A DNA stretch of 64,000 nt from CAYZJV01 sp964482325 (GTDB lineage Bacteria > Spirochaetota > Spirochaetia > Sphaerochaetales > Sphaerochaetaceae). The number at the start of each line of letters is the position of its first letter. Position 1 is the stretch's first letter. The notes beneath the pieces are model-generated. The model was not told the origin of the DNA and searched no databases. It worked only from the letters and a program-made list of their open reading frames with translations. The stretch is from the NCBI GenBank assembly GCA_964482325.1, contig CAYZXD010000004.1, forward strand, positions 1 through 64,000, read 5' to 3'. Shown in pieces: positions 52,008-60,646 of the stretch. Both the position numbers and the translations under genes were made by a program.

Positions 52008-52583
52008 ATGATTGAGACTCAGATTGCCCGAATTTCCTCTCCATTACTCTATTCCTCCCGGCTCATGTTACGCCCCTTTACGTTGGACGATGCTCCAGCA
52101 CTTTTCTCCTGGTCGAGTGATCCGGAAGTAACCGCCTATTTACGATTCTGCGTGCATGAGAGCATTAAAGAATCACGTTCGGTGATTTCCCGATGGATGA
52201 AATCAGCATTGCATCCTCCTTTCTTTCATTGGGCCATTGAAAAACGGGATACGCAGCAGGTCATCGGATCCATTGGCATTGAAATCATGAGTCTTCATGA
52301 TAACCGGGGAGAACTCGGGTACTGTCTGACAAAATCAGCCTGGAATTGCGGATATGCAACGGAGGCGGTGAAAACGGTATTGCAGTTTGCCCTTGAACGG
52401 GGAGGCTTTCACCGCCTTGAAGCCTGTCATGCAGAAAACAACATTGCATCCGGGCGTGTCATGGAGAAGGCAGGAATGCATCGTGAAGCTGGACCGTTGC
52501 ATCACTATTATCGATCAGACATCCTTGGGTATCAAAATGTCTATATGTATGCAATAACAGAGGAGCAAAGCACGTGGAGCTGA
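52008..52583 (+). CDS. RimJ/RimL-type GNAT N-acetyltransferase
   Basis: 191 residues. The family opening SRLMLRPFTLDDAPALF is at residues 17-33, the acetyl-CoA-binding stretch ELGYCLTKSAWNCGYATEAV near 103-122, and the terminal NIASGRVMEKAGM near 145. Such enzymes acetylate ribosomal-protein N-termini, amino acids or antibiotics; the acceptor is unknown here. The 16 residues before the domain and the lack of a ribosome-binding site leave some doubt about the start. It overlaps the next gene by ten bases and heads a five-gene operon to rluD. Confidence 0.85.
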   Translation: MIETQIARISSPLLYSSRLMLRPFTLDDAPALFSWSSDPEVTAYLRFCVHESIKESRSVISRWMKSALHPPFFHWAIEKRDTQQVIGSIGIEIMSLHDNRGELGYCLTKSAWNCGYATEAVKTVLQFALERGGFHRLEACHAENNIASGRVMEKAGMHREAGPLHHYYRSDILGYQNVYMYAITEEQSTWS

Positions 52584-53293
52584 TCTGGTACTTCTTTCTC
52601 TACAGTATCCTCGGGTATATCTGTGAAGTGATCTATTGTTCTGTTCCGCTGAAACGGTGGGTAAACCGGGGATTTTTGTATGGACCGTGGATACCGGTGT
52701 ATGGATTTGGCGCTCTTGCCGCGATCGCGATACAGCAGGTGGCGCCACATCCTGTTGCTTTTTTCATGCTGTCTGTCCTGGTTATCTCAATAATTGAGTA
52801 TCTGACCGGATGGCTGTTGGAAAGAGTCTTTCACCTCAGACTTTGGGATTATCGTGATCATACATTTCAATTGCATGGACGTATCTGTCTCCAGAATGCT
52901 CTGATTTTTGGTTTCCTGGCACTGGTTGTAGGGTATATCATCCATCCTTTCTTCGCCTCCCGTATCACGATACTCCCTGAACGGTTGCGGTCCATTGGCG
53001 CTTCGGGTATGCTGATTGTGCTTGCAGTTGATACCACCGCGAGTATTTCAAGTATGGCTGTGTTTGCCGATCGCCTTGGACGTATCAAACACCTTCGTTC
53101 ACTGGTGGAAACCCGGTTGGAAGAGTTGGCTCAAGACCTTCGTGAATCCATTGAAGGTGAAATCACCCGGATTTCTGAACAACTGAGAAAATCGGGAAAT
53201 CGTCTGTTGGATGCTTTCCCCGCGATGCATTCAAATGAGTTTGACCGGCAGCTGCAGGCAGTACGTGATCTGATCAGAAAACATCGTAAGTGA
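52574..53293 (+). CDS. CmpB-like membrane protein ('ABC transporter type IV' family)
   Basis: 239 residues with about five membrane helices in the first 165 residues, then a cytoplasmic coiled-coil-like tail (LVETRLEELAQDLRESIEGEITRISEQL). The segment NRGFLYGPWIPVYGFGA near 31-47 is the hallmark of the PF06541 family, annotated as putative ABC-transporter type IV although no ATPase partner is usual; true function is unknown. Starts at GTG with GAGGAG eight bases upstream. Confidence 0.75.
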   Translation: MELIWYFFLYSILGYICEVIYCSVPLKRWVNRGFLYGPWIPVYGFGALAAIAIQQVAPHPVAFFMLSVLVISIIEYLTGWLLERVFHLRLWDYRDHTFQLHGRICLQNALIFGFLALVVGYIIHPFFASRITILPERLRSIGASGMLIVLAVDTTASISSMAVFADRLGRIKHLRSLVETRLEELAQDLRESIEGEITRISEQLRKSGNRLLDAFPAMHSNEFDRQLQAVRDLIRKHRK

Positions 53294-53315
53294 TAGGCAT
53301 CCAGGAGGGACGAGC

Positions 53316-54005
53316 ATGAGTATGGCAGAACGCATTGAGCAGATACAGAATGAAATAGAACAGGCGAAAGCAGCGTGCGGCAGGACCGATTCGGTCTCTC
53401 TGATTGCGGTTTCTAAAACGCATCCCTACACAGCTGTTCAGGAAGCTCTCTCCTGTGGCCAGGTTCTTTTTGGAGAAAATCGAGTGCAGGAGATCATGGA
53501 GAAGTTTCCTGTGGTGCATGAGCACTACCGGCTGCATCTGATCGGTCATTTACAGTCGAACAAGGTAAAAAAAGCGGTGGGAATTGTTGATGCCATCGAT
53601 TCCGTCGATTCAGTAAAGCTTGCACGACTCATCAGTAAAGAAGCGGTGGCTCAACAGAAAGTCATGCCGATTCTTATTGAGTGGAATACATCGGGAGAAT
53701 CATCGAAATCGGGATTTGTCTCGTGGGATGCATACGCCCAACTTCTTGATGAAGCACAACAGCTTCCCGGTATAGCAATCAAAGGGTTGATGACTATCGG
53801 ACCGCTTACCGATCATGAGCGGGAAGTTCGAAATGCCTTTGCTCAGTTGCGGGAAATTGCTGAAAAAAGCCGTAATGTTCATCCTGAGCTCTCTTTTGCT
53901 GAACTGTCTATGGGAATGAGCAGTGATTTCCATTGGGCGATTCAGGAAGGTTCGACACAGGTACGTGTTGGTACGGCAATTTTCGGGACGAGGAGCTATC
54001 CATGA
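53316..54005 (+). CDS. yggS: YggS-family pyridoxal phosphate homeostasis protein
   Basis: 229-residue single-domain PLP-binding TIM barrel that buffers vitamin B6 and affects amino-acid pools. The PLP lysine is Lys34 in IAVSKTHP; FGENRVQE near 50, HLIGHLQSNK near 74 and SMGMSSDFHWAI near 198 are family signatures. GGAGG lies before the ATG; an ATG two codons on is an alternative start. It overlaps the next gene by four bases (ATGA). Confidence 0.95.
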   Translation: MSMAERIEQIQNEIEQAKAACGRTDSVSLIAVSKTHPYTAVQEALSCGQVLFGENRVQEIMEKFPVVHEHYRLHLIGHLQSNKVKKAVGIVDAIDSVDSVKLARLISKEAVAQQKVMPILIEWNTSGESSKSGFVSWDAYAQLLDEAQQLPGIAIKGLMTIGPLTDHEREVRNAFAQLREIAEKSRNVHPELSFAELSMGMSSDFHWAIQEGSTQVRVGTAIFGTRSYP

Positions 54006-54316
54006 AACGTATGATGGTAACGGTTGCAATCGTGTTATTCGTGCTCTCGCCTTTAATGAGTGCTGATTACACACCATACCAACCTGAAGAATTTCCGCAG
54101 TGGAGTATCAAATTGAGAAGGGCGGAAACCCTTTTCTTCGGGTCGCTTCCGATTACGATTGGCGTTACCGGACTTGCCTGTTCTGCTGTACAGTTGGCAA
54201 GCGGGAACAGGTTGTTCGCAGAACCGGTGCAGGATTCTCTGACTGTGCTCTCCATTGCAGGAATTCTTTCTCTCGGGATTGCACTTGCCGATTATATTGT
54301 GGGAGAGATGCAATAA
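54002..54316 (+). CDS. Small exported or membrane protein of unknown function
   Basis: 104 residues. A cleavable-looking signal peptide (KRMMVTVAIVLFVLSPLMSA, residues 2-21) is followed by a Tyr/Pro/Glu-rich stretch with EEFPQWSIKLRRAETLFFGSLP. Two hydrophobic segments follow (about 44-66 and 80-98). Proteins with a similar RR-E-x-FFGSxP segment occur in other spirochaetes, as I recall, but I cannot assign a function. AGGAG lies seven bases before the ATG. It sits between yggS and rluD in one operon. Confidence 0.7.
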   Translation: MKRMMVTVAIVLFVLSPLMSADYTPYQPEEFPQWSIKLRRAETLFFGSLPITIGVTGLACSAVQLASGNRLFAEPVQDSLTVLSIAGILSLGIALADYIVGEMQ

Positions 54317-54318
54317 TC

Positions 54319-55260
54319 ATGGCTAAGCAGGAACATACCCTTGAACTTACCGTCTCTGAGTTACCTGAACCGCAACGTGTGGATGCGTGGGTTGGCCACA
54401 TCTCAGAAGCGTTTCCCCGTTCTGCCTCCTCTGATCAAAACACAGAGTTTTATATCAACGGAGTGCCGGTAAAGAAAAGTAAAAAGGTCCAACCTGGTGA
54501 TCAGGTCATGGTGAAGTGGACAGAACACCTGCTTGATGCCGTATCTGCACAAGATATCCCTTTGCACATACTGTATGAGGATGATCAGGTGGTTGTGATC
54601 GATAAACAGCAAGGTCTTGTTGTGCATCCGGGCGCAGGGAATCCTGATGAGACGCTGGTGAATGCGTTGGTACATCGGTATGGTGATCAGTTTTTTTCCT
54701 CTGATGAATCTCCTTCAATCCGACCGGGTATAGTGCATCGTCTTGACAAGGACACTTCAGGGGTCATGGTGATTGCCAAAGATCGTATCACCCATGAACA
54801 CCTTGCCGCTCAGTTTCATGACCGCCAGATAAAAAAGCACTATATTGCCCTGGTTGAAGGGATATTACCCCGACATCGGGAACATATTGAGACGGGGATT
54901 ATCCGAGATGCCAGGGACAGGAGGCGATTTGCCGCCACGGACAAGACTGCGGGGAAGTGGGCGAGAACCGATTATGTCGTGCTGCGTCAATTGCCGCATT
55001 GTGCCCTTATACGCATTCGGCTGCATACCGGAAGAACTCACCAGATCCGTGTACACATGGCCCATATCGGTCATCCAGTGATAGGTGATCCGTTGTATGG
55101 GTTGAGAAAATCCTACTTCACCGATCAATCACTGATGCTCCACGCTTTCTCACTGGAATTTTCTCATCCCGTTTCTCACCAGATGATGCGTTTTCGGGCT
55201 CCGTTGCCTGACCGGTTCAAGTCACTGATTCTAGGTGATCAAGTGACGATACTGGGGTGA
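54319..55260 (+). CDS. rluD: RluD-family 23S rRNA pseudouridine synthase
   Basis: Makes pseudouridines in large-subunit rRNA. 313 residues: N-terminal S4 domain (about 15-75), then the RluA-type catalytic domain with Asp143 in HRLDKDTSG, and LHTGRTHQIRVH near 236. RluD and RluC differ mainly in target; RluD fits the size. The last gene of the operon, overlapping the convergent hydrolase gene by 22 bases. Confidence 0.93.
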   Translation: MAKQEHTLELTVSELPEPQRVDAWVGHISEAFPRSASSDQNTEFYINGVPVKKSKKVQPGDQVMVKWTEHLLDAVSAQDIPLHILYEDDQVVVIDKQQGLVVHPGAGNPDETLVNALVHRYGDQFFSSDESPSIRPGIVHRLDKDTSGVMVIAKDRITHEHLAAQFHDRQIKKHYIALVEGILPRHREHIETGIIRDARDRRRFAATDKTAGKWARTDYVVLRQLPHCALIRIRLHTGRTHQIRVHMAHIGHPVIGDPLYGLRKSYFTDQSLMLHAFSLEFSHPVSHQMMRFRAPLPDRFKSLILGDQVTILG

Positions 55261-55853
55261 CTGAGCTGCGCAAGATCATCACTGGCCATAGCATCGATGA
55301 GTTCCCGATTGAACAGTTTTTCTATCTTTAATGCCGATATTGTTCCATGTCCGGGATAGATGAGAAATCGTTCATCAAGGGTTAACAATCGACTGGTAAT
55401 TCCTCTCAGCAGCAGGGCTGTTTCCACAACTCCCGCAGTTTTTCCGATGCGGCCGGCGAATAATACATCACCAGTGAAGAGTACATTGCCGATTTTATAG
55501 ACAAATGAGTCGATCGTATGCCCGGGTATCTGAATTGCCTCAGCGGTGATGCCGCTGAGATCCATAATCGAACGGTCAGTAACCTGCTTAACGGGTACGT
55601 CGTACACCTGGGGAGAGCCTACATATACTGTCGGAGAAAATATTTTCAACAGGGTACCGAGCCCTTTTGTGTGATGTTCATGCCGATGGGTAATCAGTAC
55701 ATGGGCAATAGTGAACCGATTTCGTTCAATACGATCGATCAGGTCAAGCGATATGTGACCGGGATCAATCAAGATTGCATCACCGCCATCTTCGGGGCCG
55801 ACGAGATAGGTATTGGAATATTCATTGAAGGAAAACTCGGAAAATACTTTCAT
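55239..55853 (-). CDS. Metallo-beta-lactamase-fold hydrolase with altered metal motif
   Basis: 204 residues, glyoxalase II-like. The motif that is normally HxHxDH reads H56-R-H58-E-H60-H61, so the Asp that binds the second metal is His. The other ligands are present: His in PGHT near 111, Asp in FTGDVLF near 128, and His in YPGHG near 170. A His in the Asp position may still bind metal or may favour one-metal use; activity cannot be judged. It follows the pentapeptide gene by three bases. Confidence 0.8.
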   Translation of the reverse strand: MKVFSEFSFNEYSNTYLVGPEDGGDAILIDPGHISLDLIDRIERNRFTIAHVLITHRHEHHTKGLGTLLKIFSPTVYVGSPQVYDVPVKQVTDRSIMDLSGITAEAIQIPGHTIDSFVYKIGNVLFTGDVLFAGRIGKTAGVVETALLLRGITSRLLTLDERFLIYPGHGTISALKIEKLFNRELIDAMASDDLAQLSHPSIVT

Positions 55854-55856
55854 AGG

Positions 55857-56441
55857 TTATGAGGTGAATACCGCCTCCTCATAATTGGAATACTTAAAGG
55901 TGACCGATGTTCTATCGGTATAGCGGAAATCGGCGTTCTTAAGGTTGCAATCGATAAATTTCACTTCGACCAGATGGCTTGAGGAGAAATTGGAGTAGTA
56001 GAGATCCGAGGAGCTGAAATCACAGAATTGGGCATCAATACCCATAAGATTGGTATGAAGCAAAAGAGAATCAGTGAATGAACAGTTAATCAGCTTACTT
56101 CCTGCTATTACAGAGTGCCGTGCATCGCTTCCATGAAACGAGCAGTTTTCAAATAGACAGAAATCGAAGAAACAGGCATGTACTTTTGCATCGGTAAAGT
56201 CGACATTGTGAAATACACATCGGGCAAAATCGCTGGTGGAGAGCTGAATGTTCGAAAAATCGTAATTGGAAAAACGTGCATCGGTGATAACAATATCGCG
56301 ATGCCGATGTGAGTCGGTAATCGATGCAATCAGTGATTGAAATACCATCTCGCTGTCTTGTGCATGATGCAGACACGTATACATATCCTCGAGCGCGTAC
56401 CTTTTGCATCCATCAACTGCACAGGGAACACATTTAAACAT
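55857..56441 (-). CDS. Pentapeptide-repeat protein with N-terminal Cys/His cluster
   Basis: 194 residues. Residues 1-26 contain Cys4, Cys7, Cys12, Cys23, His25 and His26, a likely zinc knuckle. From about residue 53 to the end runs a right-handed beta-helix of degenerate pentapeptides with Phe or Leu at each centre (DARFSNYDFSN, TSDFARCVF, NADFR). Some pentapeptide proteins mimic DNA and protect gyrase, but many have no known role. It is divergent from rsgA with 79 bases between, and cotranscribed with the hydrolase gene. Confidence 0.8.
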   Translation of the reverse strand: MFKCVPCAVDGCKRYALEDMYTCLHHAQDSEMVFQSLIASITDSHRHRDIVITDARFSNYDFSNIQLSTSDFARCVFHNVDFTDAKVHACFFDFCLFENCSFHGSDARHSVIAGSKLINCSFTDSLLLHTNLMGIDAQFCDFSSSDLYYSNFSSSHLVEVKFIDCNLKNADFRYTDRTSVTFKYSNYEEAVFTS

Positions 56442-56484
56442 GTTCTGAGCCTATCAGATGAACTCCCCGGTGTAAACTGTTCGC

Positions 56485-56513
56485 TTGCACAGCATCAAGA
56501 ATGCTATTACATT
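56485..56513 (+). promoter_or_regulatory. Promoter of rsgA, abutting the start codon
   Basis: TTGCAC, 17 bases, TACATT. The -10 ends seven bases before the ATG at 56521, so transcription would start at or just before it. The GGAG at 56514-56517 would then fall outside or at the very edge of the mRNA. Confidence 0.55.
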
Positions 56514-56520
56514 GGAGACC

Positions 56521-57474
56521 ATGAAAGAAATTACCGGCGTGGTGGTTCGCGGAATAAATAATATTTACACGGTGGTTCCGGAAAATCAGATGATGCAGCT
56601 TTCCACTGCATCATCCTATTTCTGCCGCATTAAAGGGAAGGTGCTCAACGGGGTACGGGATTCCTATAATCCGCTGGCAGTCGGTGATCGGGTGATTGCT
56701 TCGATTCATGCAAATCAGGAAGGGATGATTATTTCAAAACTTCCGAGGCATACAAGTTTTGACCGATGGAATGCGAAGCGTTCCATGAATCAGACACTGG
56801 TGGCAAATATGGATCTTGTCATCATCATGAGCAGCGTTGATGCTCCGCCTTTTCGTCCGCGGTTTATTGATCGGGCACTTGTCTGTGCACAGCATACTCC
56901 GGTGCTGATTGTGTTGAACAAGTGTGATCTCGATTTTAGTGAAGCTGAATATGAGCGGTTTTGTCTCTATGAAACCCTCGAATATGATATATTTGCAATG
57001 AGTGCTTTCGATGATTCCGGTATCAAAGCCTTACGCTCCCGTCTCATGGGAAAAATGGTAGCGGTTATCGGACAGTCGGGAGTCGGCAAGTCGACGTTGG
57101 TTAACAATCTGGTCGGTGGTGACATACAGCAGAAAACTCAGGAGATTTCCCAGAAATACCAACGGGGAAGACATACGACAAACCACGCACTGCTCCTTGA
57201 TGCGCAGGGTTTCACTATCGTTGATACCCCGGGAATGCGTGAGCTGCTCATTCCCCATCTTGATGTGTATGAAGTGGCAGATTATTTCCCTGAATTTAGG
57301 AAATATCGTGGTAAATGCAATTTTCAGCCATGTCTTCATCTGCATGAACCCGATTGCGCCGTAAAACAGGCGGTGGAATCAGGTGCTGTTCATGAAGATC
57401 GATATGAAAGTTACCTCCGTATGATTGCCTCAATCGAGATGCGTCCGGAAAGTTGGGAGAGCGAGAGAACATAG
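56521..57474 (+). CDS. rsgA: Ribosome small subunit-dependent GTPase A
   Basis: Late 30S-assembly GTPase, circularly permuted. 317 residues: N-terminal OB fold, then the G motifs in the order NKCD (near 140), G1 GQSGVGKSTLV (near 185) and DTPG (near 236), and a C-terminal zinc site CNFQPCLHLHEPDC near 264-277. The ATG at 56521 has GGAG four bases upstream. mutS2 follows after one base. Confidence 0.96.
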   Translation: MKEITGVVVRGINNIYTVVPENQMMQLSTASSYFCRIKGKVLNGVRDSYNPLAVGDRVIASIHANQEGMIISKLPRHTSFDRWNAKRSMNQTLVANMDLVIIMSSVDAPPFRPRFIDRALVCAQHTPVLIVLNKCDLDFSEAEYERFCLYETLEYDIFAMSAFDDSGIKALRSRLMGKMVAVIGQSGVGKSTLVNNLVGGDIQQKTQEISQKYQRGRHTTNHALLLDAQGFTIVDTPGMRELLIPHLDVYEVADYFPEFRKYRGKCNFQPCLHLHEPDCAVKQAVESGAVHEDRYESYLRMIASIEMRPESWESERT

Positions 57475-57475
57475 G

Positions 57476-59845
57476 ATGGATATGGAAACAAGAACGCTGA
57501 AGGATTTAGGCTATTTCACCATACGTCATGAGGTACAGAATCTGTGTCTTTCAGACGAGGGGCGAGATGCGATCACTGAACAGGGATTTCTCACAGATAC
57601 TCAGGAAATTTCATTCCGACAGGATATCATCGAGGATTTCATCCGTCGAAGTTCCACTCGTTCAACGCAACCCCAGTCTTTTCCTTCGATTGGTGAACTC
57701 TTAACGGAATTGGCTATTGAAGGAAGGAGCCTTTCAGGTGAACAGCTGTATGCGCTCAGGGAGTATCTGGCTTCAAGTCAGATGTTCATTACTTACTGCA
57801 AAGGTTCTTCTGAGATACCGGAGATCTCTGATGATCCGTGTTCACCGGTAAGTACTTTGGTTTCGACACTTGATGCAGATCTGGTTTCTCTTCTCTCGGT
57901 GCTTACCGATACGCTTGAAAGTCCCGGAGAGGTGAAATCATCGCATCCGGCAATTGCTCGACTGCACAGAGAAGTGGAACGAAAACGTGCCGAACGACAA
58001 CAGTACAGCACAGCGTTTCTCCGTTCCCAGCAGCAGTCTGATGTGAACATTCAGCCGGTATTCCGTGATGGGAGGGTGATTTTACCAGTCCGGAGCGATC
58101 AGCATCGGACCGTGGATGCGATAGTGCATAGCAGCAGTGCTTCAGGTGCAACGGTATTTATTGAACCCTACCGACTAGTTGAACTGAATAACCAGGTGGT
58201 GATGGCACAGCAGCAGATACAGATTGAGATCGCCCGTATTCTTGCCGATCTCTCGCAAAAAGCACATCAGGTGCTCGATACTCTCGGTGCACTGGTGCAG
58301 GAAATTGCCTATGCGGATAGTCTCTATGCCCGAAGTCGTTATGCGCTGCGGTATCGCTGTACCCGTGTGCAATGTAGTACCGATGGGAGTTTGATGCTGA
58401 GAGATGCCCGTCATCCGTTATTACGGGAATCTGCAGTTCCTATCTCATTAGCACTTAACAGCACCACAAAAGCGGTAGTCATCAGTGGACCGAATGCCGG
58501 AGGAAAAACCGTTACCATCAAGACCGTAGCACTGTTTGCTCTGATGCATCAAAGTCTGTATATGGTCCCGGCTGCAGAGGGTACGGTACTGCCGGTGTTC
58601 GATGCCATTTATACTGATATCGGAGATGATCAATCGATAGAAGACTCATTATCCACCTTCAGCGGTCATATGCAGCATATCGGGCAGATTCTCAACCAGT
58701 GTGATGTACGTTCACTGGTAATTCTTGATGAATTGGGAAGCGGGACTGACCCGGTGGAAGGATCAGCAATTGCGCGAGCGGTGTTGGAATACTGTGTTGC
58801 ACATGCGGGATTATCATTGGTTACCAGTCATCACAGCGTGCTGAAACAGTATGCCTATGCCCACGCACAGGTGCTTAATGCTTCGATGGAATTTGATGGG
58901 AAGACCCATGAGCCAACATTTCGGGTGATATCCGGTCTTCCCGGAGAGAGTCATGCCATTGATACTGCCCGTCGCATGGGATTGCCTGATGAGGTTATTA
59001 CTCAAGCGGAATCTTATTTGGGTTCTGAAGTTGTTGAAATTTCAGCTATCATACGCGGATTGGAAGAACGAAGACGGGAATCTGAATTACGTGAGCAAGC
59101 ACTGAATGATCGTGCTCGACAGGTAACCGAACAGCTTCGTGCCATGGATCTGCAGAAGTTGCGCCTGAGACAGCGTGAACAGCAGTTGCGTGATGAACAG
59201 ATCGGCGATCTCTCTCGATTCATTGCTGAAAAGCGGAAAGAATTGGAGAATCTGGTGGCTGAATTGCGGGAAGGGGAAATCACACGTGAGAAAACGAGAA
59301 AAGTAAAATCATTCATTACTTCCCTGCAGGAGAAGAAAACAGAAAGTGAGCATCGATCTGCAGCCATTGCTGAAAAGCCGGAATCGGAGCAGGCTCCTGT
59401 TTCGTTTACGGTAGGTATGGATGTGCTTGCCGGTCCGCACCGGAGAGAGGGTCGGATTGTACGTAAAGAGAAGCATGGGACCTGGCTGGTTGCCATCGGT
59501 CCCATGAAATTCCCGATGAAGGAACAAGATCTCAAACCGGTACCTTCTCGCCAGAAGAAGGGAAAACCGGGTGTTTCAGTGATCTATGAAAGCAGCAGTG
59601 CTCCAGCTCAGGCTACTATAGATGTGCGCGGCTTGACGCTTAGTGAAGCGCTGGAATCAGTTGCCACGCAGGTAGAGGGTGCTCTTGTCCATTCCATGCA
59701 GGAATTTGCTATTATTCATGGGATGGGTGATGGAATACTTTCACGTGGTATCCACGAATATCTGGGAAGGCATCCTCGTGTTAAACAGTATTACTTTGCT
59801 CGGCCGGAGGATGGCGGGTACGGAAAAACCTATGTCCAACTGTGA
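57476..59845 (+). CDS. mutS2: MutS2, endonuclease/ribosome-splitting ATPase
   Basis: 789 residues. It lacks the mismatch-recognition domain of MutS and has the MutS core, ABC ATPase with SGPNAGGKTVTIK near 337 and LDELGSGTDP near 418, a coiled coil of about 150 residues, and a C-terminal Smr domain (DVRGLTLSEAL near 718; HGMGDGILSRGI near 752). MutS2 suppresses recombination in some species and splits collided ribosomes in Bacillus; either is possible. Being next to rsgA is compatible with a ribosome role. Start at ATG 57476; an ATG two codons later is an alternative. Confidence 0.95.
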   Translation: MDMETRTLKDLGYFTIRHEVQNLCLSDEGRDAITEQGFLTDTQEISFRQDIIEDFIRRSSTRSTQPQSFPSIGELLTELAIEGRSLSGEQLYALREYLASSQMFITYCKGSSEIPEISDDPCSPVSTLVSTLDADLVSLLSVLTDTLESPGEVKSSHPAIARLHREVERKRAERQQYSTAFLRSQQQSDVNIQPVFRDGRVILPVRSDQHRTVDAIVHSSSASGATVFIEPYRLVELNNQVVMAQQQIQIEIARILADLSQKAHQVLDTLGALVQEIAYADSLYARSRYALRYRCTRVQCSTDGSLMLRDARHPLLRESAVPISLALNSTTKAVVISGPNAGGKTVTIKTVALFALMHQSLYMVPAAEGTVLPVFDAIYTDIGDDQSIEDSLSTFSGHMQHIGQILNQCDVRSLVILDELGSGTDPVEGSAIARAVLEYCVAHAGLSLVTSHHSVLKQYAYAHAQVLNASMEFDGKTHEPTFRVISGLPGESHAIDTARRMGLPDEVITQAESYLGSEVVEISAIIRGLEERRRESELREQALNDRARQVTEQLRAMDLQKLRLRQREQQLRDEQIGDLSRFIAEKRKELENLVAELREGEITREKTRKVKSFITSLQEKKTESEHRSAAIAEKPESEQAPVSFTVGMDVLAGPHRREGRIVRKEKHGTWLVAIGPMKFPMKEQDLKPVPSRQKKGKPGVSVIYESSSAPAQATIDVRGLTLSEALESVATQVEGALVHSMQEFAIIHGMGDGILSRGIHEYLGRHPRVKQYYFARPEDGGYGKTYVQL

Positions 59846-59869
59846 ACTGAAGAGTAAGGAGGCTATGAT

Positions 59870-60646
59870 ATGACCGATTATATGGAAGGAAGTGGAATTC
59901 AGTATCATGTGCATCTAAGATCGGGTGATGTAGGAAAGTATGTCATCCTTCCCGGCGATCCAAAGCGGTGCGAGAAGATTGCTCAGTATTTTGATGATCC
60001 TCAGTTAGTTGCCGATAGTCGAGAGTACGTCACGTATAGCGGATTCCTAGATGGACAGAAAGTAAGTGTGACGAGCACTGGTATCGGGGGCCCTTCAGCT
60101 GCTATCGCGATGGAAGAGTTGCATCGTTGCGGAAGCGATACGTTCATTCGTGTGGGTACGTGTGGTGGAATCAGTCAGGAAGTGATCGGCGGACACATCG
60201 TGGTTGCTACCGGAGCGATCAGAGCAGAGGGGACTAGTCGGGAGTACGCACCGATTGAATTTCCCGCAGTGGCACATTATGAGGTGATTCAGTCACTTAT
60301 CCATGCTGCAACTGAACTTGATATGCCGTATCATGCCGGAGTAGTGCAGTGCAAAGATTCATTTTATGGACAGCATGATCCTGATAGTAAACCAGTTTCG
60401 TACGATCTGATACAAAAATGGGAAGCATGGAAACGTCTTGGGACCCTCGCAAGTGAAATGGAATCAGCAGCACTGTTTGTGGTTGCCAGCTATCTGAATG
60501 TGAGATGCGGCAGTGTGTTCAGTGTCATCGGCAATCAGGAACGAGAACGGCTCGGACTCGACAATCCTATCGTTCATGATACAGAAAGCGCGATCCGGGT
60601 GGCTATACAGGCTCTCCGGAATCTCATTGCTCTGGATCGGCGATAA
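59870..60646 (+). CDS. udp: Uridine phosphorylase-like nucleoside phosphorylase
   Basis: Splits uridine (or a purine nucleoside) with phosphate. 258 residues. Family motifs: VILPGDPKRCEKIA near residue 25, STGIGGPSAAIAMEEL near 67, RVGTCGG near 91 and SEMESAALF near 195. AAGGAGG is well spaced before the ATG. It is read after mutS2 with 24 bases between, and overlaps the convergent flavoprotein gene by 23 bases. Uridine is the best guess from motifs; a related purine phosphorylase cannot be excluded. Confidence 0.87.
   Translation: MTDYMEGSGIQYHVHLRSGDVGKYVILPGDPKRCEKIAQYFDDPQLVADSREYVTYSGFLDGQKVSVTSTGIGGPSAAIAMEELHRCGSDTFIRVGTCGGISQEVIGGHIVVATGAIRAEGTSREYAPIEFPAVAHYEVIQSLIHAATELDMPYHAGVVQCKDSFYGQHDPDSKPVSYDLIQKWEAWKRLGTLASEMESAALFVVASYLNVRCGSVFSVIGNQERERLGLDNPIVHDTESAIRVAIQALRNLIALDRR

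Noticed and set aside
59014..59535. 173-codon open frame antisense to mutS2
   Set aside because: Ser/Arg/Cys-rich composition typical of the reverse of a charged coiled coil; no start site.
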